Positions 1-10,420 of a stretch of 64,000 bases of DNA are shown here, one piece after another. Below the pieces are notes generated by a model. That model was not told the origin of the DNA. It did no database searches and saw nothing but the letters and a program-made list of their open reading frames with translations. Source of the DNA: Pictodentalium vernedei (Eukaryota > Mollusca > Scaphopoda > Dentaliida > Dentaliidae). How positions within the stretch are numbered: the first letter of the stretch is position 1; every line of letters begins with the position of its first letter. The DNA is taken from assembly GCA_031216915.1 (NCBI GenBank), contig CM062296.1, positions 793,905,823 to 793,969,822 of the forward strand, given 5' to 3'. The position numbers and the translations under genes were made by a program.

Positions 1-640
1 CTTGGATTGTCAAGTTACTTTATATTTGTGTTCAGGTTACTGATGTGCCGAGCTGTATAATTTTTGGTGTAAATCTGTTATTTTGATCCTGAGATATTAA
101 CCCTTTATCCTTCAAATTGAAAATTCCTCCAATCCCTTTTGCATTCGATAACTTGAAAAATATTGCTTGGATTGTCAAGTTACTTTATATTTGTGTTCAG
201 GTTACTGATGTGCCGAGCTGTATAGTTTTTGGTGTAAATCTGATAAGTTGATCCTGAGATATTAACCCTTTATCCTTCAAATTGAAAATTCCTCCAATCC
301 CTTTGGCATGAGATAACTAAAAAAATATCAATCCGATTGTCATGTTACTTCATATATGTATTCAGGTTACTGGTGTGCCGAGCTGTATAGTTTTTGGTGT
401 AAATCTGATAATTTGATCCTGTGATATTAACCCTTTATCCTTCAAATTGAGAACTCTTCCAATCCATTTCTTCGGCATGCGATAACTCAATAAATATTAA
501 TCCGATTATCAGGTTACTTTATATATGTATTCAGGTTACTGATGTGCTGTGCTGTGTAGTTTTTCATGTAAATCTAATAATTTGATCTGGAGATATTAAC
601 CCTTTATCCATCAAATTAGGCACTCCTCCAATCCATTTCT
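1..640. repeat. Tandem repeat, unit about 166 bp, nearly four copies
   Basis: A unit beginning near position 1 recurs at 167, about 331 and about 498. It carries the phrases tgatgtgccgagctgta and ttaaccctttatccttcaaa. The array is cut by the left window edge and degrades after about 640. No coding potential is seen. It is probably the tandem part of a larger mobile repeat, but no head structure is visible here. Confidence 0.85.
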
Positions 641-754
641 GTATGTACCCATACCATGTATGGTGTACATAATTTCGGCATCCAGGGTGGCTCTCCGTCA
701 TACAGCTTTCTACTAGTTGCGCGTATGGGTACACATCTGACGATTTCATCGGCC

Positions 755-893
755 TATTTTTCTGTTTTGGCTTGAGACCTTCATTCAGACTGAGGTTCAC
801 AGAGGGTAAATTTTGTGATGCTACCCTGCTGTGCAGGGTAGCATCACCAAATTCACCCCCTGGGGACCTCCTTTTGAAAATGGCAGTCTGCTT
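755..893. repeat. Inverted foldback segment with hairpin
   Basis: The stretch holds a short hairpin (gatgctaccctgc / gcagggtagcatc, about 817-846). It is repeated in reverse orientation at about 5215-5330 and partly again at 5330-5425. The two outer copies bracket the snap-back DIRS element and the first part of the hAT-like coding sequence, so this may be a foldback DNA element. The transposon family is not identified. Confidence 0.6.
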
Positions 894-1762
894 ATATTTT
901 TATACAACAACCAATAGCCCAGACTAGCTAAGCTAACTCAAAATTAATCCAGAGCCAAACACAAATTTGCCCCCCAATCCCCAAAATGTGAAACCGAAAA
1001 ATTCAAGTCCTATCATGGCCTCCATACTTTTGAGATCTGCGCATTCGCAGTATCCAGGAAGGTACCGGAATTGGCACCAACCATCATTCTTTCTTTCTTT
1101 GGCCCTAAAGTCAGCAACAATGAACTGACATCTGTGCTTTTAAATCTCCTTTTTTGAGGATGGCAGACACAAATCATTGGTAAAATTGGTGGATCCAAGA
1201 ACATAAATGGATGATGGAAGTGAACAACGGTGGTTAGAAACGTTCAGGACTGTAACTTTATAATTTTTATAAAAATTATTTCATGTTTCCCAATTTCGGG
1301 ACATGTGCCTGACGTCATCATTCTTGCTAATGATTTATCCACTGTTTTTTGAGTGTTCCTTCCCTATCCCCCCTTGAAGCCCTCGTGTTAAACTCCCAAG
1401 CTTTTTTGGCTTATTTTTATAGAAATTTTTTATTAAATTTCTTGGGAGTGTAACGTGCATTACATAATGTTTGTTTTGTTTATCCCCATGGTTACGTCCT
1501 CACCCTAGTGGTGTTCGGTCGTTTGGGTTATGCATCTTCTATCCGATGTATCTTTTTTCTTTGTTTGAAGATCTTGCTTTACATCTGGTAGCTTTAAAAA
1601 TCTGTTACTGACTTTGCGCCGTTTTTTTCTGTGCCTGATGTCTTGTTTCCGGTTTTTTCTTTGACGTTGTTTACATTGACAACATCCTTAAATATATATA
1701 GTATTTAGTTATTATTACTGTAGGATTGTTGTAAGATACATTATTTAATATTCTGGTAGTGT
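894..1762 (+). repeat. Left arm of the snap-back DIRS element (terminal repeat plus leader)
   Basis: The arm covers the terminal repeat, an imperfect GCGCATxCGC palindrome near 1037-1046, and the long non-coding leader up to tattctggtagtg. It pairs with 3367-4219 with scattered mismatches and small indels. Confidence 0.8.
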
Positions 1763-1983
1763 AGCAATAATTTTTGGAATTTTTTCCACACTTAGGCTCT
1801 ATCGGGATACCCTTGGGCTCTTCATGTTCCCTTTGGGAACTTGGGCTTTTGTCAAAATCTTTTCGAAAACTTTTTTTGAATTTAATTTTTCAATTTCGAT
1901 TTTGATTGTTGATTATTATGTATCTTTATCAGATATTTATTGTGAAGTTTGTGGGAGTACGATCGACTTAGTTTTGCTTGATC

Positions 1984-3366
1984 ATGTAAGCTTATTGCTC
2001 AAAATGCAAGGCGAGGAAGTCTTCCTCAGATTTACATGCATGTTGCCTTGCCTGTAGTCGATGTATTCCTTCGAATTCTTGTCCTACATGTGTTGATTGG
2101 GACGACAAACGTTGGATGCAGGTGTCACAGTACGTTGTTAGCGGTGAAAGGCCTATGTCGGTACTCTCACAGCAAGGTAATTCAAGTTTTTCAGTTTCTT
2201 TTTCAGCAGAAAAAGAACATGGTGATGGTAAATTGACACCCACCAAAAGTGTGCTCTGTCATCACGTTCTGATGAACAAACAGAGCTCTAAGGTGCTCTT
2301 GAATATTAGGCAAGGGATAAGGCCACTGGGCGGTGGTCTTAATCTTCTGCTGACAGCTAGCTCGACTGGTGAAGCGGTTAATCCGTCTGTGGGAGCCGTG
2401 ACACCGGGTATGTCAATTGTGGTCGAAGGAAGTGTAGTGGGTCGAGTGAGAACCTTAAAAACAAAACAAGCTCACCCAGCGATGACGGAACTAGGGAGGA
2501 AGCCAGCAAGTTTCTTTCGGGAGGCTTGGTGAGGTCTGAAAAGGCTGCGAGCGGGAGAGGTCCCTCTCTAACCCAGCAACATCTGTGGTCAGATGTTATG
2601 AGAAACTTGCATGGGCCGGAGCATACGCTTGGGATGCTCTGTATAGACTGCAGCCGGCCTCGGCTACAGCCATGGCTTCTTCCGCTACGATTACTATGCA
2701 AACACGACCCCATCCTAGCTACTCGACTTTGGATATCCTGCCTGCTGCATGAAGAAGGAGCCACTCTTTGCCCGTGAAGTCGGACCATCCGGTAGCTAGG
2801 GAGCCGAGGCCTCGATCATCGGGACTTTCGGAGAAGAGATCCATCTCCGGAGCGCTGTGCCAGGAGCAGCAAGCGCCTAAGAAACAGAAAACTGCTGCTC
2901 CTCAGGCCTCGATGATGGACTTGCAGCGTCCCAGCAAGTTCAGGAGCAGCCTCCCTCAGACTCGGAACATGAGCTGTCGGACGGTGCTGGGATGGTCCAG
3001 TCGTCTGTTCACGCAGATGTAAACGACCAAGATTCTCAACTGATTCATTCGGATGGTGAAAGGGATAAGGAAGAGGATTACCCTTCCCTTTCGGAACAAC
3101 ATATGGTTGCGATGGATTGTATCCATCAATACTACCCTGAGTTTGTTCCACCATATCAGCAAGCTGCGATAACAAGAGAGAAACCGCTGTCGTCTCCAGA
3201 CGCAGACTTTATACGGAGGAAGGAAGAAGTCCTTTCTTTCCCGGTTCAATCTAGGCAGGTGTCGCAGGCCTTCGGCCATGTAGACAATGCCATATTTAAA
3301 CTCTCGAGTGTGAGGAAAAGAGGCGGTTTCTTGTTAACATCTTCCATAAATATACCGTTCCTGAGC
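1984..3366 (+). pseudogene. ORF1 (Gag-like) fragment of DIRS element E
   Basis: The reading starts at ATG 1984, but the next codon is TAA; element G has ATG-AAA at the same place. The N-terminus reads as a Cys-rich cluster (CSKC, then CCLACSRC, then CPTC, about 2000-2100) that looks zinc-binding. Next come the conserved blocks VSQYVVSGER and GAVTPG, then frame breaks near 2530 and 2990. A late block, SSINIPF, matches ORF1 of copies B and C. The frame is lost where the inverted arm begins at about 3367. Role by family: structural/nucleic-acid-binding protein of the retrotransposon particle. The product cannot be functional. Confidence 0.7.
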
Positions 3367-4219
3367 TACACTACCGGAATCATAATCAATGTATCCTACA
3401 GTAATCCTACAGTAATATAATACTAAATACTACATATATTTGAAGACGTTGACATGTGAACAACGTCAAAGGAAAAAAATGGAAACAAGACATCAGACAC
3501 ACAAAAAGGCCTAAAGTCAGTAACCGATTTAAATGCTACCAGATGTAAAGCTAGATCTTCATATGAAGAAAAAATGATACATCAGATAGAAGATGCAAGA
3601 CCAAAACGACCTAATACCCCTAGGGTGAGGACGTAACCATGGGGATAAACAGAATAAACATTCTGTAATACACATTAAACTCCCAAGAAATTTAATAAAA
3701 AATTTCAATAAAAAATAGCCAAAAAGCTTAGGAGTTTAACAGGAGGGTTTCAATGAAGGATAGGGAAGCAACAAACAGTGGGTAATTTGCAAGAATGATG
3801 ACTTCAGGCATAAACATGAAATAATTTTTATAATTATTATAAAGTTACAGCCCTGAACGTTCCCAACCACTGTTGTTCACTTCCATCATCCATTTTCAGA
3901 CTTGGATCCACCAATTTTATCATTGATTTGTGTCTGGCATGCTGAAAAAAGGAGATTAAAAGCACAGATGTCAGTTCATTGTTACTGACTTTAAGGCCAA
4001 ACAAAGAATATGTTTGGCGCCAATTTTGGTACCTTCCTGGATACTGTGCATGTGCAGATCACAACAGTATGGAGGACCATCTAGGACTTTTTTCGGTTTT
4101 GCATGCAAACTTGGGGGGGGGGGGGGGGGGGGGGGGTTGGGGGGCAAAATTTGTGTTTGGCTCTGGATTAATTTGAGTTAGCACCAGCTAGTCTGGCCAT
4201 TGGTTGTGATATAAAAATA
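3367..4219 (-). repeat. Right arm of the snap-back DIRS element
   Basis: This is the reverse complement of 894-1762. It contains a run of 24 G at about 4113-4136 within the terminal repeat, where the left arm has only a short C run; similar G-tract expansion is seen in copies B (22912-22929) and C (35865-35882). Confidence 0.8.
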
Positions 4220-4230
4220 TACTAAGTTTA

Positions 4231-5300
4231 TTGCTTCTGTCCTATGCTTACATCGGAAAGATGTTGGATAGCTATAGGTCAAGCTTTTTCACAGGCTTAA
4301 TGGATGGCTCCCAGGCCCGCAAGACAGGAGCCGAAAAAGAACTGGTATATGCAAAAATTGTTTATTACAGTGTCAGCATATGCCTGACTTGGGTGGTGAA
4401 GGAGCCGATGCATTGAAGAATGCCTTTGTTTATACATGGAGAATATTATAGAACTGCCGAAAGAATGTAAAGCTGAAACAATAGCCAAGCTTAAAGGATA
4501 CTTAAATAAATTTACATCATATGAATACTTGGCATCTCTCCACTTCTATCGCCAGGTGGTGAGAGAAACTACACATTTGGAATGCACCATGCAACCACAG
4601 TCTGTGTTAGTAATGGACATTATTGAGCACTCTCAAATGCAAAAACTGAATTATCCAAAATTGCAGAAAAATCAGTAGACTTGCCATTTGATGCCACAGA
4701 GTCAGAGGACATTGACTGTGTTACCATTTTGGCAAAAGGAACCAACCTTCCGACAACACTGGCATTCAAGTGCAAATGTAAACTTAGCCAAAACCAACAG
4801 AATGTTGCTGACAAGTGTACAACATGTAGAGTAGTTCATCAAGACTATAAAGTGAAAAATTTGGTCAGAGGGAAGCAAGCAGTTTCTTGTATAAAGAATA
4901 CACTTTTGCCTATGATTTTATATGAAATGAATAAGAGAATTGAACAATTCACTGAAAGTGATAGTGTTTATGGCACTTTGTTGATCTCAGATTACACATG
5001 AAGGGACTACAGTGACAAAGATTTTGGAATTGATAAGATTAAGACACTGTGTTCCTCATTTTGACGTTCCATTAAATGCTCATAGATTCAATGTCAAGTG
5101 AGCCTGCTCTGAATTCAGAGACCTTAAGCATCTGGTGGAAAAGAAGTACAGAAACTTCCAAGAACAAGCGTGCTGTGTGAAAGCAAAGCCAGAAAATAAG
5201 CAGACTGTCATCTGCAAAATGAGGTCCCCAGAGGGTGAATTTAGTGATGCTACCCTGCACATCACTAAATTTATCCTCTGTGAACCTCAGTCTGAATCAG
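4231..5300 (+). pseudogene. hAT-transposase-derived coding sequence, segment 1
   Basis: The reading includes MDGSQARKTGAEKELVY (about 4300-4350), GGEGADALKNAF (about 4390), KFTSYEYLASLHFYRQVV (about 4508-4562), LLPMILYEMNKRIEQF (about 4903) and DFGIDKIKTLCSSF (5023-5064). This order of motifs is what I know from hAT-derived invertebrate proteins of the ZNF862/C17orf113 type. Stops near 4412 and 4678 and frame changes near 5000 and 5062 show decay. No obvious splice sites explain the breaks. It continues at 7036 beyond a tandem-repeat insertion. It could be a transposon copy or a dead copy of a domesticated gene. The family assignment is from motif memory, not a search. Confidence 0.55.
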
Positions 5301-5440
5301 GGTCTCAAAACTAAACAAAAAGAGGTACACAGAGGATAATCCGGCACACTCTATTGGAAAGCATCATCAAATTCACCTTCTGGGGACCTCATTCTGCAAT
5401 GTCAGACTGCTTATTTTCAGGCCTGTGTGGAAGGCAATTT
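5215..5440. repeat. Foldback segment, inverted partner of 755-893
   Basis: The phrase gaggtccccagagggtgaat and an imperfect hairpin (gtgatgctaccctgcacatcac) are the reverse complement of 765-890. A second, forward-oriented partial copy follows at 5330-5425 (caccttctggggacctcattc). The hAT-like frame appears to read into this segment up to about 5313. Confidence 0.6.
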
Positions 5441-7035
5441 TTAGCTTAACTTGACATAGTCAAGATAAGCTATTGCCATCACGCGTGCGAAAGTCTGTTA
5501 GTCTGTGAGTCTGTTAGTCTGTTCACATTTTCCTTTAGCATGGGCTACACCCCGCAGTTCTTGTCTGATCACCACGAAATTACATATGCAGGTTTGGGTT
5601 CATGTCTAGATGAGAACGTCCCCTTTTGGTCACTATCGGTCAACCGGTATGGCTGCCCGAGCCCAAAACCCAAAAACCATTAGCACAGTCTACAGGTCAT
5701 ATTTATGAAGGGATTTCATCGTAACTTGGTAGGATGCCTCTGTATAATGCATAGATGAGAATGTCCCATTTGGGGCATGTTCTATCAACCGTGATGGCTG
5801 CCCAAGCCCGAACCCCAAAATCGTTTAGCACAGTCTGTAGGTCATGTTTAATATGGAGGGATTTCATTGTAACTTGGTAGGATGACTCCTTATGATGACT
5901 AGATGAGAATTTCCCCATTTGGGCGTGATCTGCCAACCGTGATGATTGCCCGAGCCCAAAACCCGAAAACCTTTTGCACAGTCTACAGATTATATTTATT
6001 GAGGAATTTCATTGTAACTTGGTGGATTGACTTCATACAATGTCTAGATGAGAAAGTCCCCTATTGGTCCTGATTGGGCAACTGTGACGGCTACAGGGGC
6101 CCGAAGCCTGAAAACCTTTAGCACAGTTTACAGGTCATATTTATGAAGGGATTTCATTGTAACTTGGTAGGATGACTCCAAATAATGTCTAGATAAGAAC
6201 GTCCCATTTTGATCGCGATCATTCAGCCTTGATGGGTGCCTGAGCCCAAAAACCTTTAGCATAGGCAAAAGGTCATATTTATGGAAGGATTTCATTGTAA
6301 CCTGTTAGGTTGACTCCATATAATGCCTAGATGATGACATCCCCTTTTGGTCGTGATTGGTCAGCTGTGATGGCTACAGGTGCCCAAAGCCCGAAAACCT
6401 TGAGCACAGTCTACAGGTCATATTTATAAAGGGATTTCAGTGTAACTTCGTAGGATCACTCCAGATGATGCCCAGATGAGATTGTCCCCTTTGGTTGCGA
6501 TCATTCAACCATGATGGCTGCCTGAGCCCAAAGCCTGAAAACCTTTAGCACAGTCTACAGGTCACATTTATGAAGGGATTTCATTGTAACTTGGTAGGTT
6601 GACTTCATATAATGTCTAGATGAGAACGTCCCCTTTTGGACTCAATTGGGAAACTGACGGCTACAGGGGCTCGAAGCCCGACAACCTTTAGCACAGTCTA
6701 CAGGCCATATTTATGAAGGGATTTATATGTAACTTGATAGGATGACTCGTTTTGGAATAATTTCACTGTAACTTGGTAACTTTCGTTGATATACGTTAAC
6801 TGTGAGGGCCACATACATTAACTGTGAGGTCATTTTAACCCACCCCTCAGCTCTTTAGTACAGTGTACACCTCATATTATTTTTATCAAAAACATAGCAT
6901 ACAGGGAACAGAAATGAACATATTCCCAATTATCACAATTCTTGTCTCATTTCATAATCCTTTCATAAACATTCAACATTATCCTTTTCATCAAACACAA
7001 CACACAAGTTAAGCTACAGTGTCATTGACACTTTC
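5441..7035 (+). repeat. Stem-loop-headed tandem-repeat element, ~145-bp units
   Basis: It starts with a stem-loop (agcttaacttgac...gtcaagataagct, 5443-5471). It then carries about nine diverged ~145-bp units sharing atttcattgtaacttggtagg and tagatgagaacgtcccc. It ends with aagttaagctacagtgtcattgac (about 7008-7030). A close relative lies at 41199-42302. It is inserted in the hAT-like coding sequence. Confidence 0.8.
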
Positions 7036-7376
7036 ATTACATATCACTTTGATGAGTTCCCACACACTTTGTTGCTTATTGGTCCCAATTTCTTCAGCAA
7101 CAGTAGAATGAGCATTCAGTGTCCCGCAGAGAATTCTAAGTGATTCTTGGATTTTACTGAAAAAGAACATTTTAGATGACTTATTGGTGCTGAGAGTAAA
7201 TGTGCCCATGAAGAGATTACTGGACCCTGCTTGTGATGAGCTATTGATCGACAAAGCAGCTAACAAGTATTTAAGTGCAACAAAATCTGGATTTAGGTAC
7301 CACCACACCTCAAGGAATGCTTGTCAACCTGACATTGAAACTTTGCATCAGACCGCAGCAATGGCTTCAGCCAGGT
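7036..7376 (+). pseudogene. hAT-like coding sequence, segment 2: C-terminal dimerisation region
   Basis: The + strand reads LVPISSATVE, a TGA stop, then AFSVPQRILSDSW and NILDDLLVLRVNVP. This is the hAT C-terminal signature S-A-x-x-E-R-x-F-S, with the Arg codon changed to a stop (CGA to TGA is the simplest route). The frame is then open to 7376, where DIRS element A begins, and resumes in the same frame at 13675. The opposite strand also has a 99-codon open frame (7009-7308), but only the + reading gives a recognisable motif. The segment is a clear pseudogene in this assembly because of the TGA and the insertion. Confidence 0.65.
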
Positions 7377-7607
7377 TTCTTATCAACCTACCTCAATTGT
7401 TTACTACAGGCTTGCACTACAGTGGAAGAACCTAACTCGGATAAAATACTCTCTATTTTAATCTTTCCCAAGATTTGGGAAAGAAAAGTGGTGTAAAAAC
7501 ACCACGAAAAAATAAGCCAAAACTGAGCCGAAGTATGGGACGCTCTTCCATAGTACAAATCCACGACTTCCGTAACAGTGCACAATGCGTCAATTCGCCA
7601 TTCTTTT
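7377..7607 (+). repeat. Left inverted terminal repeat of DIRS A
   Basis: It begins ttcttatcaacctacc and pairs with 13395-13674. The right copy carries about 24 extra bases (around 13471-13494, gtgcgccgatggcgc). The region includes an inner inverted pair, ctttcccaagatttgggaaag. Confidence 0.85.
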
Positions 7608-7884
7608 TCTATCTGAGGCACGAGCAGGATGTGTCTCTGCCATTTGCATTATGAAACAGTGATAATTCAACTCATGGATAATGGTTTTCCTGTGACTGGA
7701 ATTATGGATCTGAAGATCGTATAATAACAGGACTGTGTTTTATATATTCTCGTTTATATTTTCAACCACATTCTCATTGTTTATTATTTACTATTCCGTT
7801 TTCGCGAATGTTTTGTTTGCAACATCGTGTCATCGCGATTCGACAATGAATTTTTCGGTTGATAAAAATTTGTTATTGGAGTAG

Positions 7885-10420
7885 GTGTCGGCTCTCTGGG
7901 TTCTGCCACCTTCTCGCGTAGTTGAGGGTGTTCTACTTTTTGTTTCTGTTGAGTTCACCTTTTTCTTCTACTGCTCTCACCTCTGTTCTTTCCAGTTCGG
8001 TTCCTTTAGGGCAATTCCTTTTGCCCTCACCATTGGTGCGTTCTCGTGTCCGTTTCGTCCGCACCCGCGGGTGGTGTGGAATGCTGTCGTTTCGGGAGCC
8101 CCCCGACTCGACCACGTCTGGTGTGAGTTTGACCCCCTCTGTGGGGGATGTGCAGCTCCTCCCGCTCCCGCGGGTGGTGGTGAACGCTATCGTTTCGGGT
8201 CGCCAGATTCGACCACGTCTGATGAGAATTGCTCCCCCTCCGTGGGGGATGTGCAGCTCCTCCCGCACCAGCGGGGGTTGGGACCGCTGTCGTTTTGGGG
8301 CTTCCCGATTCGACCATGTCTGGTGAGAGTTATTCCCCTTCTGTGGGGAATTTGCAGTGTTTTACAGTGGTGGATACTGCAGGAGCTGTTGGTTTTCTGG
8401 TGTAGAGATGCCTGGTTCCGGGACTATGCGCCATCTCCAGTCGACATCTGAGGCTGTCACTAGGGTTGTGACTCCTCCTTTGGAGACCGAGCTTGGTGGC
8501 TCTCTCTGCTTTTCCGCCAGTTCCAACAGCTCCCGTCGTATCTGCTGCTACTGCTGTTCCGTCCACAACGTCATTGAGCACCGTTTTTAGCCAGCCTCGG
8601 CTTCTCCCTGCCAGGGTCTGCAGGGTTGTCTGTAGTGTGGTTGTGGGGTTTCGGCCTCAGACTTCCTCTTGGCGAAGTCAAATGGGGCTGCCGACTGAAC
8701 CTCCTACTGTGTCCTCTGAGCCATTGAGCACAGTAGTTTTATACCTGCAGTGGTCTGCTGCAGTGTCTGGTTGTGTAGACGTGGGGGTATCAGCCTTCCC
8801 TGACTTCAACTCGGCGAAGTTGGAAGTGGCTGCCGGCTGGACCCTCTCCTGTGGTCTATGCGCCGTCGAGCACCACAGTTGTCATTGGATTCGGTTGTTC
8901 TTAGTGGGACACTATGAACTCCGTGGCGTTTCCGTCCTCTCATTCTGGCCACACGACCAGTTTTGGGGGTCCAACGTCTTTTGTGCAGCCTGGACCTTCT
9001 GCCCTGCAGAGGTCAGCGGTGACTGTCATGAGTTCCTGCCATGTTGATCCTCGGGGTGTGTCACACCCCTATACACGTCTGCCTTCAGACGTTTTCGGCT
9101 GCCGCCCGTCGTCCCACGTCGGGTCTTTTGGAGGATCGTGACCCTTCGCTGGTTAAGAGGTCAGAGGTGAAGCCACTTTGCCGGTTCGTTCCCCTGTCAA
9201 ACCGGCCAGTACGGGCAGTGAGCTTAGGGAGGCCCTCTCCTTACTCACTCAGGTTCTGTCAAAGAGCCTTCCCGTTGCTTCCAGCGTGGCAGCGAGTGGT
9301 TTCCAGGCGCCCCCTATGGTGCCGCCTCCCGGGATTGGAAACAGGCCGCTTTCTGATCCCCCTGGTGTTCCGACACCATGGGAGGCATCGGCTGGTTTGC
9401 CCACCATGGGCTATGTGTCTTCCGACTCAGGGGAAGAGTCAGACATGCTTGATGTCGAGAGCCAGCAGTCTTTGGACTTGGGGCAGCTCTTGATTTCGTG
9501 TTTGGGTTCCTTCCGGATCTCAAACCATCTAACCAGTCGACAGTGTCAGCCAGGCTGTGATCATCGGTCGCGCGCCAACAGTCTATGGAGCAACCTGCTT
9601 CTGGGCGTCTTCGACCGTGCCTGTCGGTACAGTTGGTTGAAGCATTTTCAGCCTTGGACTCCAAGCTAAGTTCCAAGGCTATGAAGGCTCCGTTCTTCAC
9701 CAGGGTTGACACCTTTTTGCCTCCGGCGGGTTATTGTTCCTACGATTCCGCCAATCCATCGGTCTACCAGACTTTGGCGGTTTTGGATCAGGACTCCATT
9801 TCCCTCAGGCTTTCCAAGTCCAAGTCTGCCGTCATTCCGATGACGACTCTGGAGTCCACATTGGGCTTATCGAGAGAGATGCTTGGTATGCTTTCTCTCT
9901 CCGATCACGTCGTCTCAGCTTTAGCTGCTTATCTGCTTTCAGATAAGTTTGACGAGGTACAGGCTCCTTTGCGTGTGCTGTCCAAGGCGCTCATGCATCT
10001 TACATGCATGCCTGTAACACGGCTAATCTGGAATTAGTTCGAAGGGACTCTGTGCTGGACACAGGCTGATCCCTTCCTGAGGAGCAGTGCGCTACTCTTC
10101 GATCTGCTTTTTTGGCAGGTCCGCAACCTTTCCATGGTTCTGTGTTGACGTTCCGGGATGACGTCCTACGTCATTCCAATGATCAGCTGCTGTTTCTTCA
10201 GCTTGATCAGCCTTCTAGGGTAGGCACGGGCCATTCCAAGCCTAACAAGTACCCTCTGCTTCCTCTGCGAAGCAAAGGGGCTGATCCTTCTGCCACCGCT
10301 TCTACTTCTTACTCAAGGGGTAAGAGTAAGCATCGGCAGTCTCGAGGGAAGTCCCAGGATTCTTCATTCAGTAGAGGAGGTGTTTTCTCCTCTCGCGAGC
10401 CTTGTCGGGGTTCGCAATGA
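7885..10420 (+). pseudogene. ORF1 (Gag-like) of DIRS A, frameshifted
   Basis: Long open stretches in changing frames cover the region (7885-8451, 8493-9047, 9041-9493, 9585-10037, 10112-10420). Homology with the ORF1 of copy C is seen near the end: DKFDEVQAPLRVLSKAL (about 9946-9996) matches the C block with LRVLSRAI. The tail (10270-10420) is rich in Ser, Arg and Lys, suiting nucleic-acid binding. Three ~102-bp direct repeats lie at about 8065-8370, and two ~165-bp repeats at about 8590-8880. The ORF1 stop is at 10418-10420, after ORF2 has opened in the +1 frame. The many frame changes make it a pseudogene, although some could be assembly errors. Confidence 0.6.
8065..8370 (+). repeat. Three ~102-bp tandem repeats inside ORF1 of DIRS A
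   Basis: Copies start near 8067, 8167 and 8270 and share gctgtcgtttcggg, gattcgaccacgtctg and gtgggggatgtgcagctcc. The period is close to a multiple of three, so gain or loss of a unit need not break the frame. Confidence 0.75.

Larger units (their letters stand above)
894..4219 (+). mobile_element. DIRS-like element E, snap-back (inverted-duplication) derivative
   Basis: The left end is the same terminal repeat seen in DIRS copies B, C and D (tatttttatac, then ccaatagcccag). It is followed by leader sequence and a broken ORF1. At about 3367 the element switches abruptly to the reverse complement of its own first ~850 bases and ends at about 4219 with the inverted left terminus. RT, RNase H and recombinase are absent. 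Other copies have a right terminal repeat of only ~190-260 bp, so the long right arm was acquired by this copy, plausibly by self-primed reverse transcription or template switching. It cannot make its own enzymes. Confidence 0.8.

Noticed and set aside
7009..7308. 99-codon open frame on the minus strand
   Set aside because: The plus strand reads a recognisable hAT dimerisation motif here and stays in phase across the DIRS A junction; the minus reading has no motif.
7933..8317. Antisense ORFs in DIRS A ORF1
   Set aside because: They mirror GC-rich repeats on the sense strand and have no independent support.
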